A DNA stretch of 26,017 nt from NCBI GenBank assembly GCA_027604005.1, contig JADGJT010000011.1, forward strand, positions 5,870 to 31,886, read 5' to 3'. A model generated the notes under the pieces. The model ran no database searches, was not told the origin of the DNA, and was given only the letters and a program-made list of their open reading frames with translations. Origin of the DNA: Dinochytrium kinnereticum. Lineage: Eukaryota > Chytridiomycota > Chytridiomycetes > Chytridiales > Chytridiaceae. Below, one piece after another: positions 11,087 through 23,920 of the stretch. The translations under genes were made by a program, and so were the position numbers. Numbering within the stretch: position 1 is the first letter of the stretch; every line of letters starts with the position of its first letter.

Positions 11087-14000
11087 TTAGTCGTCCCACT
11101 CGTCATCGGCGACACCCTGTTGCTTGTCTTGTGGAAGGATTTCTTCGTCATCATCGTCTTTTTGAAGGTCCTTGAGACGGGACATGATCTGTGTGTATAT
11201 GAGTTCAAATCAAAAGTTATTTAAACAACCAGTAAAGAAAATGACACTGATTTTATCGACAACTGAACACCCGATGAAAGGTGGAGAGAAATCCAGACCA
11301 AGAAAACTCACCGACTTCCCCTGATCCCCTTCCACCAGAGCCGACTGAGCAACGACAACCTTCCTCTCAGCCCCAGGACTTTCCGGCGCCTCAGAAGCCC
11401 TCACCATCCCATCTGGCCTCAAATCAACCCCCACAAACTCCACCTTCCTCCCCCCAAGCCACTCATCAAACCCAACAACCTCCTTAACAGTCCTGGAAGG
11501 GGGGAACAAATCATCCTGAAAGTACTGTTTCCTCTGTCTGGGCATGACAAGTGATGCAGATTCAATCGCTGTGGGTGTGACTCGCCAGAATCTACCGACT
11601 TCGACGGCGGGGATGTTACAGCTCGATTTTGGAAGGAAGGAGCAACCGAATTGAGGGGTTGGCCAGGAGAATCTTGTGGATTGTTTGAGAGTCGGTGGGG
11701 TTTGGGTGGTGTCGATTTCAAAGACGTAAATGCTCGTGTCGCCCTGTTGTGGATGGTTGTTTTTTTATTTTTCCAGATGAGGGTTAGAGAGGAGAAAAGG
11801 TAAGGAAAAGGTACCTTTGCGCAGAGGTAGAGAAGGTTTAGGTCCACGTCAAAGAAGAGGTTGGGTTGGGATGTTGAGGTATCGATAGATACTTGAGTCA
11901 AGTATTTCAGAGTGGAGCCTTTGTGTTTGTACAGTCGAATTTCCCTAGCGTTAGCTCTGCGGAGGCAAGATCCCCAAAGGCAAAAATTAATAAAGGAAAA
12001 AACGAGACAAAGAAAAGAGGATAAAATAAAGAGAAGTGTTTCCCACCTTCCAAACCCAACGCTAACCAAGAAGCCTCCTCCGACCCAACACAACCTCGCC
12101 CCCTTAGTCCCCTCATGCCCCATCGCCTCTCCCAACACCTTCCCATTCCTCAAATCAAGCACTTTCACAAGCTTATCTCTTGAAACGGTTGCAACAAAAT
12201 CCCCAGAAGGATCACAGCAAGCATCCAAAACAGTGCTCGAAAACGGCACAGTAAGAGCAGCAGTCTTTGTGCCAATATTCCAAACCTTTAACTCGTTGAT
12301 CCTGCCTGAACAAGTGGTGATCATCATCCCCTTCACCCCATGATGAAACAACATAATCCCTCCCTTCTCGTCATGTGCTCGCCAAGACTCTGCTTGAGTT
12401 TCCAAGTCCTCCGTGAATCCGTCACTCGGAACCCTCCATACACGAGCATACCCATCATCTGTCAACGTTACAATCCTCCCTTGCTCAAATGGATCAACCT
12501 TGAAATCACTCAAGTCTGATCCGCAGACAAGCGTCGGGATCTTATGAGGCAATCTTCCCGTCTTTGAAGTTGGCCAAACTCCCACACGACCACCAGGCCC
12601 AGCAATCGGGAACGCCAAATAGGTATCCGAATGCTGAAGCATAGTGGTATCGTTCGGGAGGTTGAGGTTAAGAGACCTCAGATCGTCAAACACAACCGTG
12701 GTCTTGCTCTCTAGAAATCTAAACGAAGGTTGTTGAGCAGTTATCGATTTAGTAGGCCGAGGGGGCGGGTTCGCTTTTGGAGACGCAGGGGGATCGGTGA
12801 GTTTTAGCTTCTCGACCTCCGAGGGAAGGGCTGCTATGACGGGGATGGGCTTCACCTCTGCAGCCGAGGGAGCTCTCTGAACCATGGGAGTGGCCTTTTG
12901 CGAAGGAGGTGGGGACGTTGGATTTGGAATTACCGGAGCCGCGGTAAGAGGTGGCTGATTGACCAGTGGTTTAAATGTACTTGCTGTGGGCGTATATTGG
13001 ACACGACTAGGATCCATAGAAACCAAATTGATTTTCGGGACGGCTCCCGCAAAAAATTCCTCACTCGTAAGGCTAGGGCCGTCTGCCTTGGTATCAGGGT
13101 ATAAGTCTTAACAAAAAAAAAAAGGGAGTCAATAAACCTCATTTACGGATAACTTGGCATACAAACCTGGGTGAAACGAACTCCCCTTCCTCGGCACGGT
13201 GGACGAAAACGGCACAACAGATCCCTCTGGCGTCACCGCCAAAATTCTCGCGACCTCGCAGCTCATCACATCCATCGCCATCTTTGGAACCAAAGCCGCC
13301 GAGCAAAGGTTGGAAGAAGTCAAGGTCATTGCAACCGAGGTCTGGAAAGCCTTTGCTCCACTAAAGAAAGTGCTGGCGTCTAATGAACGAATGGACCTGT
13401 CTCCTTTCCCGTAAAGGAACAAGAGGTTCGTGTCAACGTCGTAGAGAGGAATGAGGAGCGAAGATGAGTTGTCAAACTTCTCCGTGTGGGCCGGTTGGGA
13501 AAAGTTCCGGATGTCCCAGATGGAGTACTCCCTGTCTCGGGTTCGACTGAACCCAGTTGAGACAATATGGTCGCCATAGCCAAGCCACGCGACCCTCGAT
13601 GGTTTATTCCCAAAATGCGCCTTGGAACTCCCAATGGTGTGGGATGCGGCACGGGGATCATGAATCGTAAGGGTTGTGTCCCTGCAGATGGTAGCAAGGA
13701 GCGTCCCATCCCCCTTGAAATCAAAGCAGTCAATGGCCCCTGAGCATGTCATGCTAACACTCCTGGAGCCCTCAAACTCCGTAAGAGTCATAGTCTCACC
13801 GGAGGAGGAGGCGATCAAGGAGCTGGATGTTGGGTGAAACAAGACGGTATCCACATTCGACTTGCTGCATGAGACCGTGTGGACAGGGGACCCATTCTGG
13901 GTTGTAGCGTCGAGGTTATCACTGATAACATAGATCCCAATACTGCCGCTAGACTCGGCTGTCGCGAGAAGTCGTCCGGATGTTGTTTTAAAACCCCAGT

Positions 14001-14306
14001 CAAGGTCAGAGACAGATGCGTTGGCCTGGAGCGTCAAACACTTTTCAGGGTCGACTTGACGTGGGATGGGGATATTGAAGGGAATAACGATGACAGAGTT
14101 CGCGCGGTTCCCCTTCCTCATCGCATACTTGTCGATAGTTGCCTTGATGGGAGCCCCATCCATGCTGCTCAGAGGGGGGTATGTGCTGTAATGAAGCTGA
14201 GAAACGATCAGACCCACGCATGCCTTTGCAAACCACGATAACAGACCTCCTTCTTTCCCTCCTGCAGCGTCGCATTCTTAAATTTGGAGACTTGGAAGCG
14301 CTTCAT
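11087..14306 (-). CDS. Tandem (long) coronin, coronin-7 / POD-1 type
   Basis: Actin/membrane-traffic protein with two coronin beta-propellers. Exons: 14306-14247, 14196-13167, 13106-12047, 11956-11815, 11743-11312 and 11188-11087; 941 aa, close to the roughly 925 of human coronin-7. It starts with the coronin signature MKRFQVSKFKNA. First propeller (about 20-360): VSDLDWGF, FHPTSSSLIASSS, VAWLGYGDHIVSTGFSRTRD and YSIWDIRN, ending in FHPDLYPDTKADGPSLTSEE. A Pro/Ala-rich linker follows (residues about 390-490). Second propeller: RFWRVTPT, VSRDKLVKVLDLRNGKVLG and VEVGRFWRV. The tail is acidic (QKDDDDEE ... DDEWDD), matching the acidic tryptophan tail of long coronins. Only 36 bp separate its stop from the CLC stop. 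The last intron (11311-11189) could hide a tiny extra exon. Confidence 0.9.
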
Positions 14307-14527
14307 GAGTTCGGTATCGCTGAAAATCAAGTTTTTTGGCGGAGTCAGAATACTGTAAATATGTACGTATGTACTATTTTCATCTAAGAAAACATTTACA
14401 GCAGTTATACCACACATAATCTTCGGCCTTAAAACAAGAAAAACTCAAAGGTTCTTCTGTCCTGTGCGCGACTTATCCAATTTAATTACTATTACTTTTT
14501 ACGTTGTTAAAAAAGCATAAAGCTTTA
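14307..14527. other. Upstream region of the coronin gene
   Basis: 221 bp between the coronin ATG (14306) and the stop of the unknown gene at 14528, both on the minus strand. It must hold the coronin promoter and the 3' end of the upstream gene. It is AT-rich, and no open frame or recognisable element was seen. Confidence 0.4.
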
Positions 14528-16042
14528 TTAGAAATATTCCAAGACCTCATCATTGTAGTTAACGCTAAACAATGGTTCGTCAATAATGTTGAGTAGATCT
14601 CGTTGCCTAAAACTCTCAACCAATTCTTTGTCGGAAGTCCTCAAGGTTTCTATGAATTTCTTTCTACAATAAAATTGTGATTTGTGTTGATGACGGATAA
14701 CTCTTACCTTGCTACAGGAGACTGTGTTTCGAAATCCTTTAAAAAAATGTTGACCCGGCTCCAATAATCTCCAGTGGATTTTTGGTCTTGGAAAAACACT
14801 TTGCGCTGATTTGAATCGGTGTGAATAATAATATTTTACAACGAAGTTATGGCCTAAGAACCCACCAGTATCGCCATCCTAAAGATATGTGGTTTACTAG
14901 CTCCGCATCCTCTTCCGAAAACGGTTTCCGTCAGCTGCTCCAAGTTGGCTGTCTTGAAGTGACGCATGGTTTGAGATTGAGCGGACTTAGTCTTGCCTCT
15001 CCACATCTGGATACATTTTTTAGAAGAAGGTTTATAAGTCATATCCCGTTCACTTTACCTTTTTTGCAAAATAATCTCTATGCGCACGCATCTCATTATT
15101 AACTAGGATTTGGGTTTTGGGGTTCGCTATTAACAAAGAATATTCTCTTGAATCTAATTTCCCAAGCTGAACGACTTCTTGAGAATTAAAGCTCAACTAA
15201 GTCAATCTATACCTTTGCAGCAATCACATTCAGAGTAGGACTGTATGTAGGCACGCTTGCACAGTGAATATATTCTTTGCACCAAAGCTCGACGCTTTTT
15301 TTCAGCGCTTCATCGTTTATGGGTGGGCCCGGAGGTTCCGACTGCTGCAGTTCAGTTAGCTCTTTAATGCATGCAAATTCAAAACCAACCTTCACATCCG
15401 CTTTCAATGAATCTATACTTTGCTGCAGTGAGTCTATTTTATCTCCGAGTTTTTTGACTAACTCAAGCAACATCTTAAGAGTAGGTTGTTCCAGTCTTGA
15501 GGTGGAGAGCACTGATGCGAAACTGAATTCATCTTCTGGATCAACTTCATCAAGCTCTTCAGGATTCATCTCCATGACTGCGGGAATGATGGGGCCAGCA
15601 GTATCTGTCGCAAAAACAATAGCCTGCCCATCATGCGCTGGACGGAGGTTAGGTTCAAGTTCCTAATACATAGGGTTGAAGCCAAAAACCTGCTTTAATC
15701 CTCTTCAGGGCTTGCTCTTGCCCTTCGTTAAACGTACTATTTCGTCCGCGTTGCCTCTTGCATGGGTGGCACTGGACCTATGATAATTGTGATGATGGGA
15801 AGAGATGAGGTCGGGCCATCAGTATTCAGCAATTCTTACTGCTCCAAGCATTTTACATTTGGTTTAGGAGCCATCTCCCGGCCAGAAGAAGTTCGGTGGC
15901 CAGTCCTCTCGCAAACTTCACTCATATGCGGTGCGTGAGCGTAGCCTTCAGGGCCGTGTGTGCAGTTCGGATTGGAGCATCCGCCTTGTCTGCCTTCACC
16001 TTCGTCGCTGTTGGCAGCAGGGCTGGTCCAAGAATCATCCAT
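14528..16042 (-). CDS. Unknown protein with Cys/His-rich N-terminus and a coiled coil, about 396 aa
   Basis: Not recognised. In-phase model: 16042-15840, 15777-15738, 15662-15228, 15196-15059, 15006-14866, 14805-14708 and 14663-14528 (1191 nt, 396 aa), with GT-AG introns including one of only 31 nt (15227-15197). Near residue 20 lies C-x4-C-x-H-x6-H-x2-H-x4-C (CSNPNCTHGPEGYAHAPH...), a plausible metal site. A strongly acidic stretch follows (MEMNPEELDEVDPEDEFSF), then a leucine-heptad coiled coil (LLELVKKLGDKIDSLQQSI). The C-terminal half is basic/aromatic (REYSLLIANPK, RAHRDYFAKKMWRGK, GDYWSRVNIFLKDF) and ends NYNDEVLEYF. No membrane helix or signal peptide. The last five exons are the firmest. 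The first two are less sure, and open frame with splice-like signals continues upstream, so the true start may lie as far as 16460. It may be lineage-specific. Confidence 0.55.
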
Positions 16043-16460
16043 GCTGTGACCAAAATTCCTTGACTGACTTTCAACAAACGCATGCTCGCAGCTTCTGCCA
16101 ATCCAAGACGCTGCAAGGAAATCAACGGCGGCAGATCAGAGACAAGATGTGCGCGGGTGGTGTACAGAAAGCGATTACGCTTGTCAGCAAGATCACGCGC
16201 GTAGCGCCAGCAGCAAAAGAAACGAGCTGTTTGGGCCGAGAGCAGCAGGGCATTCAAGTGTTCCACAGATCAGCCCAACAGTGTGGCTATCGTTTGACTG
16301 ATAACCCACATAACGATATGGATTGGGTTTCAGAGTCTTGAGAAAAGCCTGGCTGAATCTGAGGTTTTGAACATCCTCCGATTGCGAGGTTGGCAATCTT
16401 GAGGGCGGCACTCACACGGCATTGAGGCATCATGTTAAATCCTTTGACTGCCATTGACAT

Positions 16461-16876
16461 TCATAGTTTTGTTTGTGCAAGGAGCTCCTTCAGGCTGGAA
16501 TCAAGTCAATAACGCTTTGCTCCTCAGGGAGACTCTGGGTCTTCGAATAGTACGCTCACCTCAAGCTCGTTTCAACCTGTTATAGTATAGGCATTGTAGA
16601 GGTGAAAACGTCCCATCCAGGTTTTGATGAAAAAGCATGTCCGTGGCCAGCGAATTCAAGGGGATTTTGGCTTACTAGCATTCGACCCGTACCCTCCAAT
16701 GTCAAAGTGGCATACATATCGTGAATTCCAGGGAAATAGAATACAATCGCCAGTGCTTGCTTGAGTTGGGGGTTGGTGGAATGCAAGTGTAGTCCGATCC
16801 CAATAAACTTAGATCTGAATCTTACCCAGACCTGGTCCTCACACTCTTCAACACACTGTTGCATTACACCACTCAT
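16461..16876 (-). CDS. Doubtful small gene, unrecognised
   Basis: An open frame from ATG 16876 reads 98 aa to a stop at 16580. A spliced alternative, 16876-16676, 16576-16560 and 16494-16461, gives 83 aa with good GTAAGC and GTGAGC donors. The sequence (MSGVMQQCVEECEDQVWVRF ... ALAIVFYFPGIHDMYATLTL) looks protein-like rather than random, but I do not recognise it. A different third exon beginning at 16397 (LPTSQSEDVQNLRFSQAFLK) is also in phase. It could be a separate gene, or a 5' part or decayed relative of the neighbouring unknown gene. Low confidence in every boundary. Confidence 0.3.
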
Positions 16877-17158
16877 TCTGGGAATTACGCGGTTGACGCG
16901 CTGTCAGCAATCCTGCAGTTCTTCAGGACGGGTGACGATGGCATGTCAAGAGAGAATCTCCTTGAGTTTGGGGGGCAAAATCCCCTCGAGAAGGGAGGGG
17001 AGGGATGTCTACTTCCGTATTGTTAGTGGGGTCAAGGAGGAGGGGAAGAGTGTAGGGAGGTGGGAGGTGGGAAAGTAATTGAAGATAAGTAGATCTGCTT
17101 TATTGCTTTTTCTTAGACATAAAAGATGAAGAGGGAGAACAGAGTGAAAACAAAAGGT
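16877..17158. other. Intergenic interval with G-rich strand
   Basis: 282 bp downstream of the VMA2 stop and upstream of the doubtful small gene. No supported frame. The plus strand is strongly purine-rich between about 16970 and 17076. Its end has four G runs, GGGG at 17042-17045 then GGGAGGTGGGAGGTGGG to about 17071, which could fold into a G-quadruplex. Confidence 0.5.
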
Positions 17159-19359
<2,201 letters not shown>

Positions 19360-19763
19360 GCTGGTTGCAGCAGGCGGATGAGGACGCGATGTGTTTTGCG
19401 GAAGGTGGAGGTTGGTCCTTTCAGCCCAAAGTTTTCCAAAATCGAAAATTTTTGGTTGCGATTTCAGGAGGTTGACCTTGACCTGGTTGGGGGTTTGACT
19501 TTAGGGCATTTCCCGATAATAAGGGGCTACGGGCAGATATATATATAATATGAGGACGCGAAATAAACAGAAGCACTGAGTACAAGGAGGCCTCGTCCGC
19601 AAGGAATCTATTTGAAATCAGCGGAGCAGGGGCCATCAACGCCTCTGCCCACAGCTTGATGTGCGCTCGGCTGCACCGCGTTGGCGTGGGTTGTCATCAG
19701 CTGCGTCGCGGTGTCCAGCTGTGTATACAATGAATGAAATCACTGGGATGCGCTTGGTACGTG
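19360..19763. other. Upstream region of VMA2 / downstream of the phosphodiesterase gene
   Basis: 404 bp with no supported gene. It should hold the VMA2 promoter on the minus strand and the 3' UTR of the phosphodiesterase gene. A short TA-rich patch (about 19537-19552) lies roughly 180 bp upstream of the VMA2 ATG. No repeat or RNA gene was seen. Confidence 0.4.
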
Positions 19764-22185
19764 TCATTGCTTTTCGCTGCTGTTGGCTTGTGCAATGACC
19801 TGAGAACCTGCTATGGCCTTTTCAGAGCAGCTTTTCCAGAAAGCTTTGTTAGCCGCAATGTTATCGAGCTGCGTTCTCAAATCTTCCATCATGAACCCTG
19901 ACCATGCGTCAAATAAAGGGTTGACAATAAAGTCTATGAAGCCCTGTAGTTTCAAGAAGGATATTGTTAACTTGACTTTTTCAAATACTACAAGTCTGAA
20001 ATATCACAATTTACCATTTGAGATTTTGGAATATCAGTCGACTCTCGATTCATAAACATGGATATCGGAAGTCCTTTCTTCTTTTCCTCGTCACCTTGCG
20101 CGAAAAATTCCTCGCATATAAGTTCCGTCCATTTCCGGCTGGACTCGTTCGGCTTTGTTGGATTATTGACATCAGCGCACTTGATTGCAATGTTCAGAAC
20201 CAGCCTCCGATCCTGACGACTCTCAAAGTTGAATCCTGTCCCCGTGAGCTTGTTTTTGAACTTTCCAATCCAATCAAAATGCATGGCCATGTCTGTTGCT
20301 AAAACCATTGAGATCACCGACTCCCGAATAAGTCGACGAGTCTCAGGCTGGCAATTCACCAAGATATCGTACTCTTCGGATTGCATGAGCTCAAATATTG
20401 AAGCACAGTGGAAGTTTTCGAGAACGGATTGGTCGTTGTATCGGACCGTGAGTGGGCTTAATGTCGAGATCAAGAAGGCGTTGTTCACTCCAGGGTGCAT
20501 ATAGTCGTGAATAATGGGGGCTATGAGGGATGCAATTTTTTCCTCGCCGATGAGGTGGCCCCAGAGTCTTTTCCGGGTAACGTAGTAATGCATTGAGTGT
20601 GTCACATCTGCCGCATGCATGGCATTATGGTATGGATTCGAATCCTTATAACCGCTCTCAACCTTTGCAAGCCAATGTCTAAACTTGACTTCGGGGATTC
20701 TGTACTTCTCAAACACGTCATGATACCTGTAAAGATACCAGCCAATATAATACAAAACCCGTCCCTCGGTTGCCTCCTCCAAAGTAAAGACATCAAAATT
20801 GGGATTCTCAACGTCCTCCAACAGCGCAAAGACTCGGGAATCCGTAGGGGTGATTGCAATATCGATGCTTGGCGAAAATGTCACCTCTTTCTGGGCTCCC
20901 ACTGCTGGCTCTGGTATACTACTTATCGCGAAGGTTGGGTTTGCTCGCGTAGGATCTTTCGGGTCTGGTGTTCGCTTTGCTGACGGCAGAAGCATATCAT
21001 TCAGCCAGTCATGTAAGTCTGCGTCGGCGGGCTTCTGGTACAAGTTGGGGTTGTAGAGCTGATCCGATGCTAAAATCTTAACTATCATATCAATCTCGCT
21101 CATGATGGAGGAATCCAAGTTATCGATTTCTTTAACGTCTTTCAATATCTGCGTGGCTTTTGACAGAGGTGCCTCAAGGTCAATCTCCTCCTGATTTCTC
21201 GCACGGCGCAATTGCTTCTTCAAATCGATGTTGGCTATGTACAGTTGATTCATGTAGTTTTCCCTTTCTAGCAAGGTCGACGCGTTCATTTTGATGAATC
21301 TCTCTAGCATCACAAAGCCGAAAGCAATTATAACGCAGGCTGCCCCCAGAACTGACTCATTTTCCACGCGGATCTGATCAGTGTTTTCAAAGCCCTTACC
21401 GCACCAAAATCGAGTGCAGGAGGGGACGTAGAACCAGCTCATAAATCCTATGCAGGCGCTGTACACGCATATAAGAGCCTGAAAAAAGAGAGCATCAATA
21501 AAACTGTTTTTTGTTGTTTACTTCTGGCAAAGGTACATACCACCGCATAGATTTTGATATGCTTCTTAAGATCGCCCCCACCGGATTGTAAGTAGATAAC
21601 CAAAAAAGAAACGAACCAAAGAACCATGGCTATCATATGTGTTTCTCTTGATATAACAATCAGCATAGCGAACGGCGCGATCGAGAGGTAGAATGGGATG
21701 ATTGAGTTGGGATTGGAAGCGTAGCATATTCTCGATAGTTGAAGCGTGAACACGGCAATAACACCATAGACAAAGCCCGTGTAAAATCTGATGTACTTTC
21801 CCCAATTTGTCTGGTTTGCCGATATCATCACCACAAGAAAGTAAATGTAGTGTAGGGTCATCTGGATCATGATGGGTCCTCTCAGAGGGTTCCCCAAATC
21901 CTTCAGTTTTTCCTTGAACGTGTTTGAGATGACCGAAATCTCATCCGCAGTGTCCTTATCCCCACCCGCCCCCGGCCTTTTCAGCTTGGCAACGGCATAA
22001 AGTGGCACGCCATTTGTCTCCGAGCTGTTGAACGACGACGGACCCTTTTTGAGCCTCGCCTGCATCCCAATCACCCCGTCGTGGCTGCCAAATATCGCAG
22101 ACCGGTCGCCGGCGATGTTGCGTCCTGTCCTCTGGGAGTAGCTCGGCGCACGCTGCCAGAAGAGGTTGCGCTGCTGCATGCTCAT
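19764..22185 (-). CDS. Membrane-anchored class I 3',5'-cyclic nucleotide phosphodiesterase
   Basis: Hydrolyses cAMP and/or cGMP. Three exons, 22185-21541, 21478-20015 and 19943-19764; 762 aa. About 100 soluble residues come first, then six predicted membrane helices (about 104-122, 132-150, 162-178, 183-199, 209-231, 257-280), a helical linker (LERENYMNQLYIANIDLKKQ), and the catalytic domain from about 430. Catalytic motifs are intact: YHNAMHAADVTHS (498-510), HDYMHPGVNN (539-548; metal-binding HD), a DMAMHFDW helix, KCADVNNPTKP, and SQMGFIDFIVNPLFDAW with the invariant purine-clamp Gln. Specificity cannot be read from this. A six-helix anchor is unusual: animal PDE3 has a hydrophobic anchor, and choanoflagellate Rh-PDE carries a rhodopsin. 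Here no membrane helix holds a central lysine for retinal, so a rhodopsin is unlikely. Confidence 0.94.
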
Positions 22186-22408
22186 CTTGCAGCGTTTGTC
22201 AAAATCATGTCAGATTTGAGGAGTGCCAACCAGCCAACTAGTTACAGGACACACAGCGCTGGATGCCCAAAGATTGGCGGATTTGCACCGGAAAGAAACA
22301 AAACCAACGCGTCCGAAGCTGTTTACCGCGTCCTCATAACGACAGAGACGCCTTCCGCACCTCAGCATCTGCGCTTGGTCGGTCTGTGTTAACTTTCCAA
22401 TGCATCCT
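22186..22408. other. Upstream region of the phosphodiesterase gene
   Basis: 223 bp between the phosphodiesterase ATG and the WBP11 stop, both on the minus strand. No convincing open frame, homopolymer or promoter motif was seen. Confidence 0.4.
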
Positions 22409-23815
22409 TTATTCAAGTGACGAGAGGAACTGCGAGTAATCATCTGGTGCCTTCACCGCGCTTTCATCAATCTCAATGTCCGGAGCAGCATCGACAGCCA
22501 TGCGACTCCCTGACAGCTTCTGACTGACAGACGATGCGCTGACAGCCCTCCCAGGTGGAGGCGCGTTTCCAGCCTTACGCCGCTTGACAAGAGCTGCAGG
22601 TACGAGATGTGTTAGCTCCTTTTGCAAATCTCTAATCTTTGGCTCTGCCGATATCACCGCTGGGGCAGGTGCTTTCCCGTCCGACATGACGGCGGGTGGT
22701 CTCATCGCTACCGGAGGCGGCATGTTAGGCTGATAGGGCATTGTCATTCCAGTCGGGTGAATCGGTGGCTGCATGGGTGGCTGCATCATGTAGTTTCCGG
22801 GGTAGAATTGGGGAGGGGGTTGCATCATGCCGTAAGGTGGATAGGCGCCCATGTTGGGTTGAGGCATATACATGCCAGGCATGAAATTCGGGTGTTGCAT
22901 GGGGTAGCCCTGTTGCATTGGGGGCGGCTTTTGAGGCAGGCGCTTGACCTCTGGAGGCTCCTCTCTCACTATCTTAATTTCTTTGAGTTCTAGGTTGTGA
23001 TAGATTTGGGAGTCGTTCGGCGGTTCGCCATCGGGCACTTCCATCCATGAAAAATCATCGGCCTTTGGTTCCTCCTCAAGCCCCATTTCATCTACAATTG
23101 AATTTGAATAAATCCTGCCACCATGCCCCTCACCCTCTTCCGGAACATCAACATTCTCCGAGCCACTAGAGGAATCGTCCGAGGAATCCTGCCCGTCATC
23201 TTCTTGCTCTGCAAGTAAAAATGAGTGAGATTGATAACGGCCACCAGAATTCACCAGCGAGATTCGAAATGCCGTATGGGTTGTGTGCTGAAGGATAGAA
23301 TTGGGATTGGCCCTGGGCAGGCATTGCTGACCTCCCCGCCGTCGGTATCGCCAAAGCCGGCATCCCTTGTTGCTTTGATAAAATATTTAAACCAAGTGCA
23401 TGCGAAACGAAAGGAAGCAACTGGGTGCATACCTTTCTTGTCTCATTAATCTTCGCCAACTTCTCTTCAATTGCCTCTCTTCTTAGCATCATCGACCTGT
23501 CCAAGGGTCCAGCCTTTTCTACTCAAACACTTTAAATCTAAGCAAAAAGATCATTCCCAACCAAGGTTATCAAACTTTGCAAGCTCGGCAAACAGGTCCT
23601 GGATCTCCTTCTTTGACGTTGCGACCAGCTGCGTCTTCTTCCTGCTCTCCTTGTTCTGCGCAAGCTTGTTACAGGGAGAGCCGTTGCATCCTTCACCTAC
23701 TTTCTTCAGCTCTCGCTTCCTCTGCATCCTGCGATGCGCCTTCAGCATGCGTTAGGAGTTCGCCGGGGTCTATTTGGCCACTCACATCTGCCGGATTCAG
23801 TCCCTTTTTGCCCAT
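22409..23815 (-). CDS. WBP11: WBP11-like splicing-associated protein
   Basis: Nuclear protein linked to pre-mRNA splicing, whose proline motifs bind WW domains in animals. Exons: 23815-23786, 23739-23701, 23655-23562, 23518-23433, 23372-23255 and 23208-22409; 388 aa, all phases consistent. Spliced exons 1-3 give the Wbp11-family N-terminus: MGKKGLNPAD joined to AHRRMQRKRELKK joined to NKESRKK. Then come KKEIQDLFAELAKFDNLEKA and a helical RREAIEEKLAKINETRK, an acidic Ser/Asp/Glu stretch (QEDDGQDSSDDSSSGSE), and a Pro/Met/Tyr-rich region (about residues 215-300, PPP, PPYGMMQPPPQ and PPMQPP repeats). It ends in a conserved-looking LTHLVPAALVKRRKA and DDYSQFLSSLE. In the last exon, 30 bases (about 23129-23100) look like a small in-frame intron, so the protein might be 10 residues shorter. 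The human protein is larger, about 640 aa. Confidence 0.85.
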
Positions 23816-23920
23816 CGTCGTCTGTGAATGATTTTTCTTGCGACAATTCAGCCCGAGTCTTTGACTTTCGCGAGACGACACCATCAGAAACTACGAGATA
23901 CGTTTGGGTATGAGCGATGT

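Noticed and set aside
15663..15737. A separate 91-aa small protein ending at 15705
   Set aside because: A GTACGT donor at 15737 and a TAG acceptor at 15663 join this frame in phase to the next exon, so it is better read as the 5' part of the unknown gene.
19764..22185. Rhodopsin-phosphodiesterase fusion (Rh-PDE)
   Set aside because: The N-terminus has six rather than seven or eight helices, and no membrane helix carries a central lysine for retinal. A rhodopsin call is not supported.
22622..22993. Plus-strand open frame rich in His, Arg and Trp
   Set aside because: It is the shadow of the Pro/Met/Gln-rich part of WBP11 on the other strand, with no independent start context or homology.
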